This document shows, in pieces, positions 6,037 through 6,594 of a stretch of 6,594 nucleotides of DNA. How positions within the stretch are numbered: the stretch's first letter is position 1; each line of letters starts with the position of its first letter. Source of the DNA: Cohaesibacteraceae bacterium (GTDB lineage: Bacteria > Pseudomonadota > Alphaproteobacteria > Rhizobiales > Cohaesibacteraceae); the NCBI GenBank assembly GCA_016764535.1, contig JAESRR010000196.1, positions 1 to 6,594 of the forward strand, in the 5' to 3' direction. Position numbers and translations under genes: made by a program. The notes under the pieces were generated by a model. It had not been told where the DNA came from and ran no database searches. It saw nothing but the letters and a program-made list of their open reading frames with translations.

Positions 6037-6594
6037 CTAACGATCTTTTGGATCAAGTGCATCGCGTAAACCATCACCGATGAAATTCAATGCAAACAAT
6101 GTTCCGGTGAGAAAAATGGACGGGAAAATCAACATCCAGGGCGACCCCTGAAGATTTCTCGACCCTTCGGAAATCAATACACCCCAGGAAGTCATGGGCT
6201 CCTGCACTCCAAGACCCAGAAATGAAAGAAAACTTTCAAGCAAAATCACTCTGGGGACCAATAATGTTACATAAACAACAACAGGGCCCAGCGTGTTGGG
6301 AATGACGTGACGCCTGAGGATACCCCCGGTTTGAACTCCCATTGCTTCTGCTGCCTGAACATATTCCTGCCGTCTGATAGACAATGTCTGCCCACGTACT
6401 ATTCGGGCCATATCCAGCCATTCAACCGCCCCGACAGCGATGAACATCAACACAAAATTCCTGCCGAAAAACACCACAAGTAAAATGACAAAAAAGATGA
6501 ATGGTAATGAATATAAAATGTCCACGACCCGCATCATGAACAAATCTGTTCGACCACCCATATATCCTGAAAAGGAGCCGTATGTGACGCCGAT
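6037..6594 (-). CDS. oppC: Oligopeptide ABC transporter permease, OppC/DppC family (partial, N-terminus beyond right edge)
   Basis: The C-terminal 185 residues of one of the two inner-membrane channel subunits of a peptide importer; the whole protein is usually about 300 residues, so roughly 60 percent is present. The frame stays open to the window edge; the ATG at 6561 is internal. Visible features are a membrane segment in SLPFIFFVILLVVFFG, the WLDMARIVRGQTLSIR segment, and the EAA loop that docks on the ATPase (EYVQAAEAMGV, then RRHVIPN). Next come LLVPRVILLESFLSFLGLG, QEPMTSWG and the C-terminal NFIGDGLRDALDPKDR. From memory the match to E. coli OppC is close through the whole stretch and includes the identical C-terminus, so OppC is a better name than DppC, but cargo cannot be fixed from the permease. 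The double ATPase starts 14 bases downstream. OppB and the binding protein are expected to the right. Confidence 0.93.
   Translation of the reverse strand: MGVTYGSFSGYMGGRTDLFMMRVVDILYSLPFIFFVILLVVFFGRNFVLMFIAVGAVEWLDMARIVRGQTLSIRRQEYVQAAEAMGVQTGGILRRHVIPNTLGPVVVYVTLLVPRVILLESFLSFLGLGVQEPMTSWGVLISEGSRNLQGSPWMLIFPSIFLTGTLFALNFIGDGLRDALDPKDR

Noticed and set aside
1..6594. CRISPR array, transposon ends, tRNA, riboswitch or defence genes
   Set aside because: I looked for spaced direct repeats, transposase-like frames, tRNA-like folds and nuclease or helicase motifs on both strands and found none that stand up.

Overview
The window looks like chromosomal DNA from a moderate-GC (estimated by eye in the mid to upper 40s percent) Gram-negative bacterium, most likely a marine or environmental alphaproteobacterium. 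This rests on a three-gene TRAP transporter, an Opp-type peptide importer whose two ATPases are fused in one chain, and general protein flavour. The assignment is an inference, not a database result. Every convincing gene is on the minus strand, so transcription runs from high to low coordinates.

Right part (about 4378-6594): the end of an oligopeptide ABC importer operon. The C-terminal portion of an OppC-like permease enters from the right edge. After a 14-base gap with a good ribosome binding site comes a complete 535-residue double ATPase (OppD+OppF in one chain). A hairpin followed by a U-rich stretch lies 9 bases past its stop and probably ends the operon. The binding protein and OppB are presumably beyond the right edge.

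Middle (3663-4414): about 750 bases with no confident gene. It holds the operon terminator, a doubtful short reading frame on the minus strand that may be a small gene or a decayed remnant, a GC-rich hairpin, a weak promoter candidate, and two perfect 7-base inverted repeats in front of the next operon.

Left part (1-3662): a solute-uptake-plus-catabolism operon in the order dctP-like binding protein, FAD monooxygenase, dctQ-like small permease, dctM-like large permease (running off the left edge). The monooxygenase strongly resembles the PhzS-type branch of single-component aromatic hydroxylases and sits between the binding protein and the membrane subunits, 23 bases behind dctP. The simplest reading is that the TRAP system imports an organic acid, probably aromatic or heteroaromatic, and the monooxygenase hydroxylates it or an early product. 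The true substrate cannot be read from the sequence.

I see no CRISPR array, mobile element, tRNA, rRNA, phage gene or defence system. The window is mostly ordinary metabolic and transport DNA; the points worth a second look are the monooxygenase-in-TRAP arrangement, the palindromes upstream of dctP, and the 4035-4256 reading frame.
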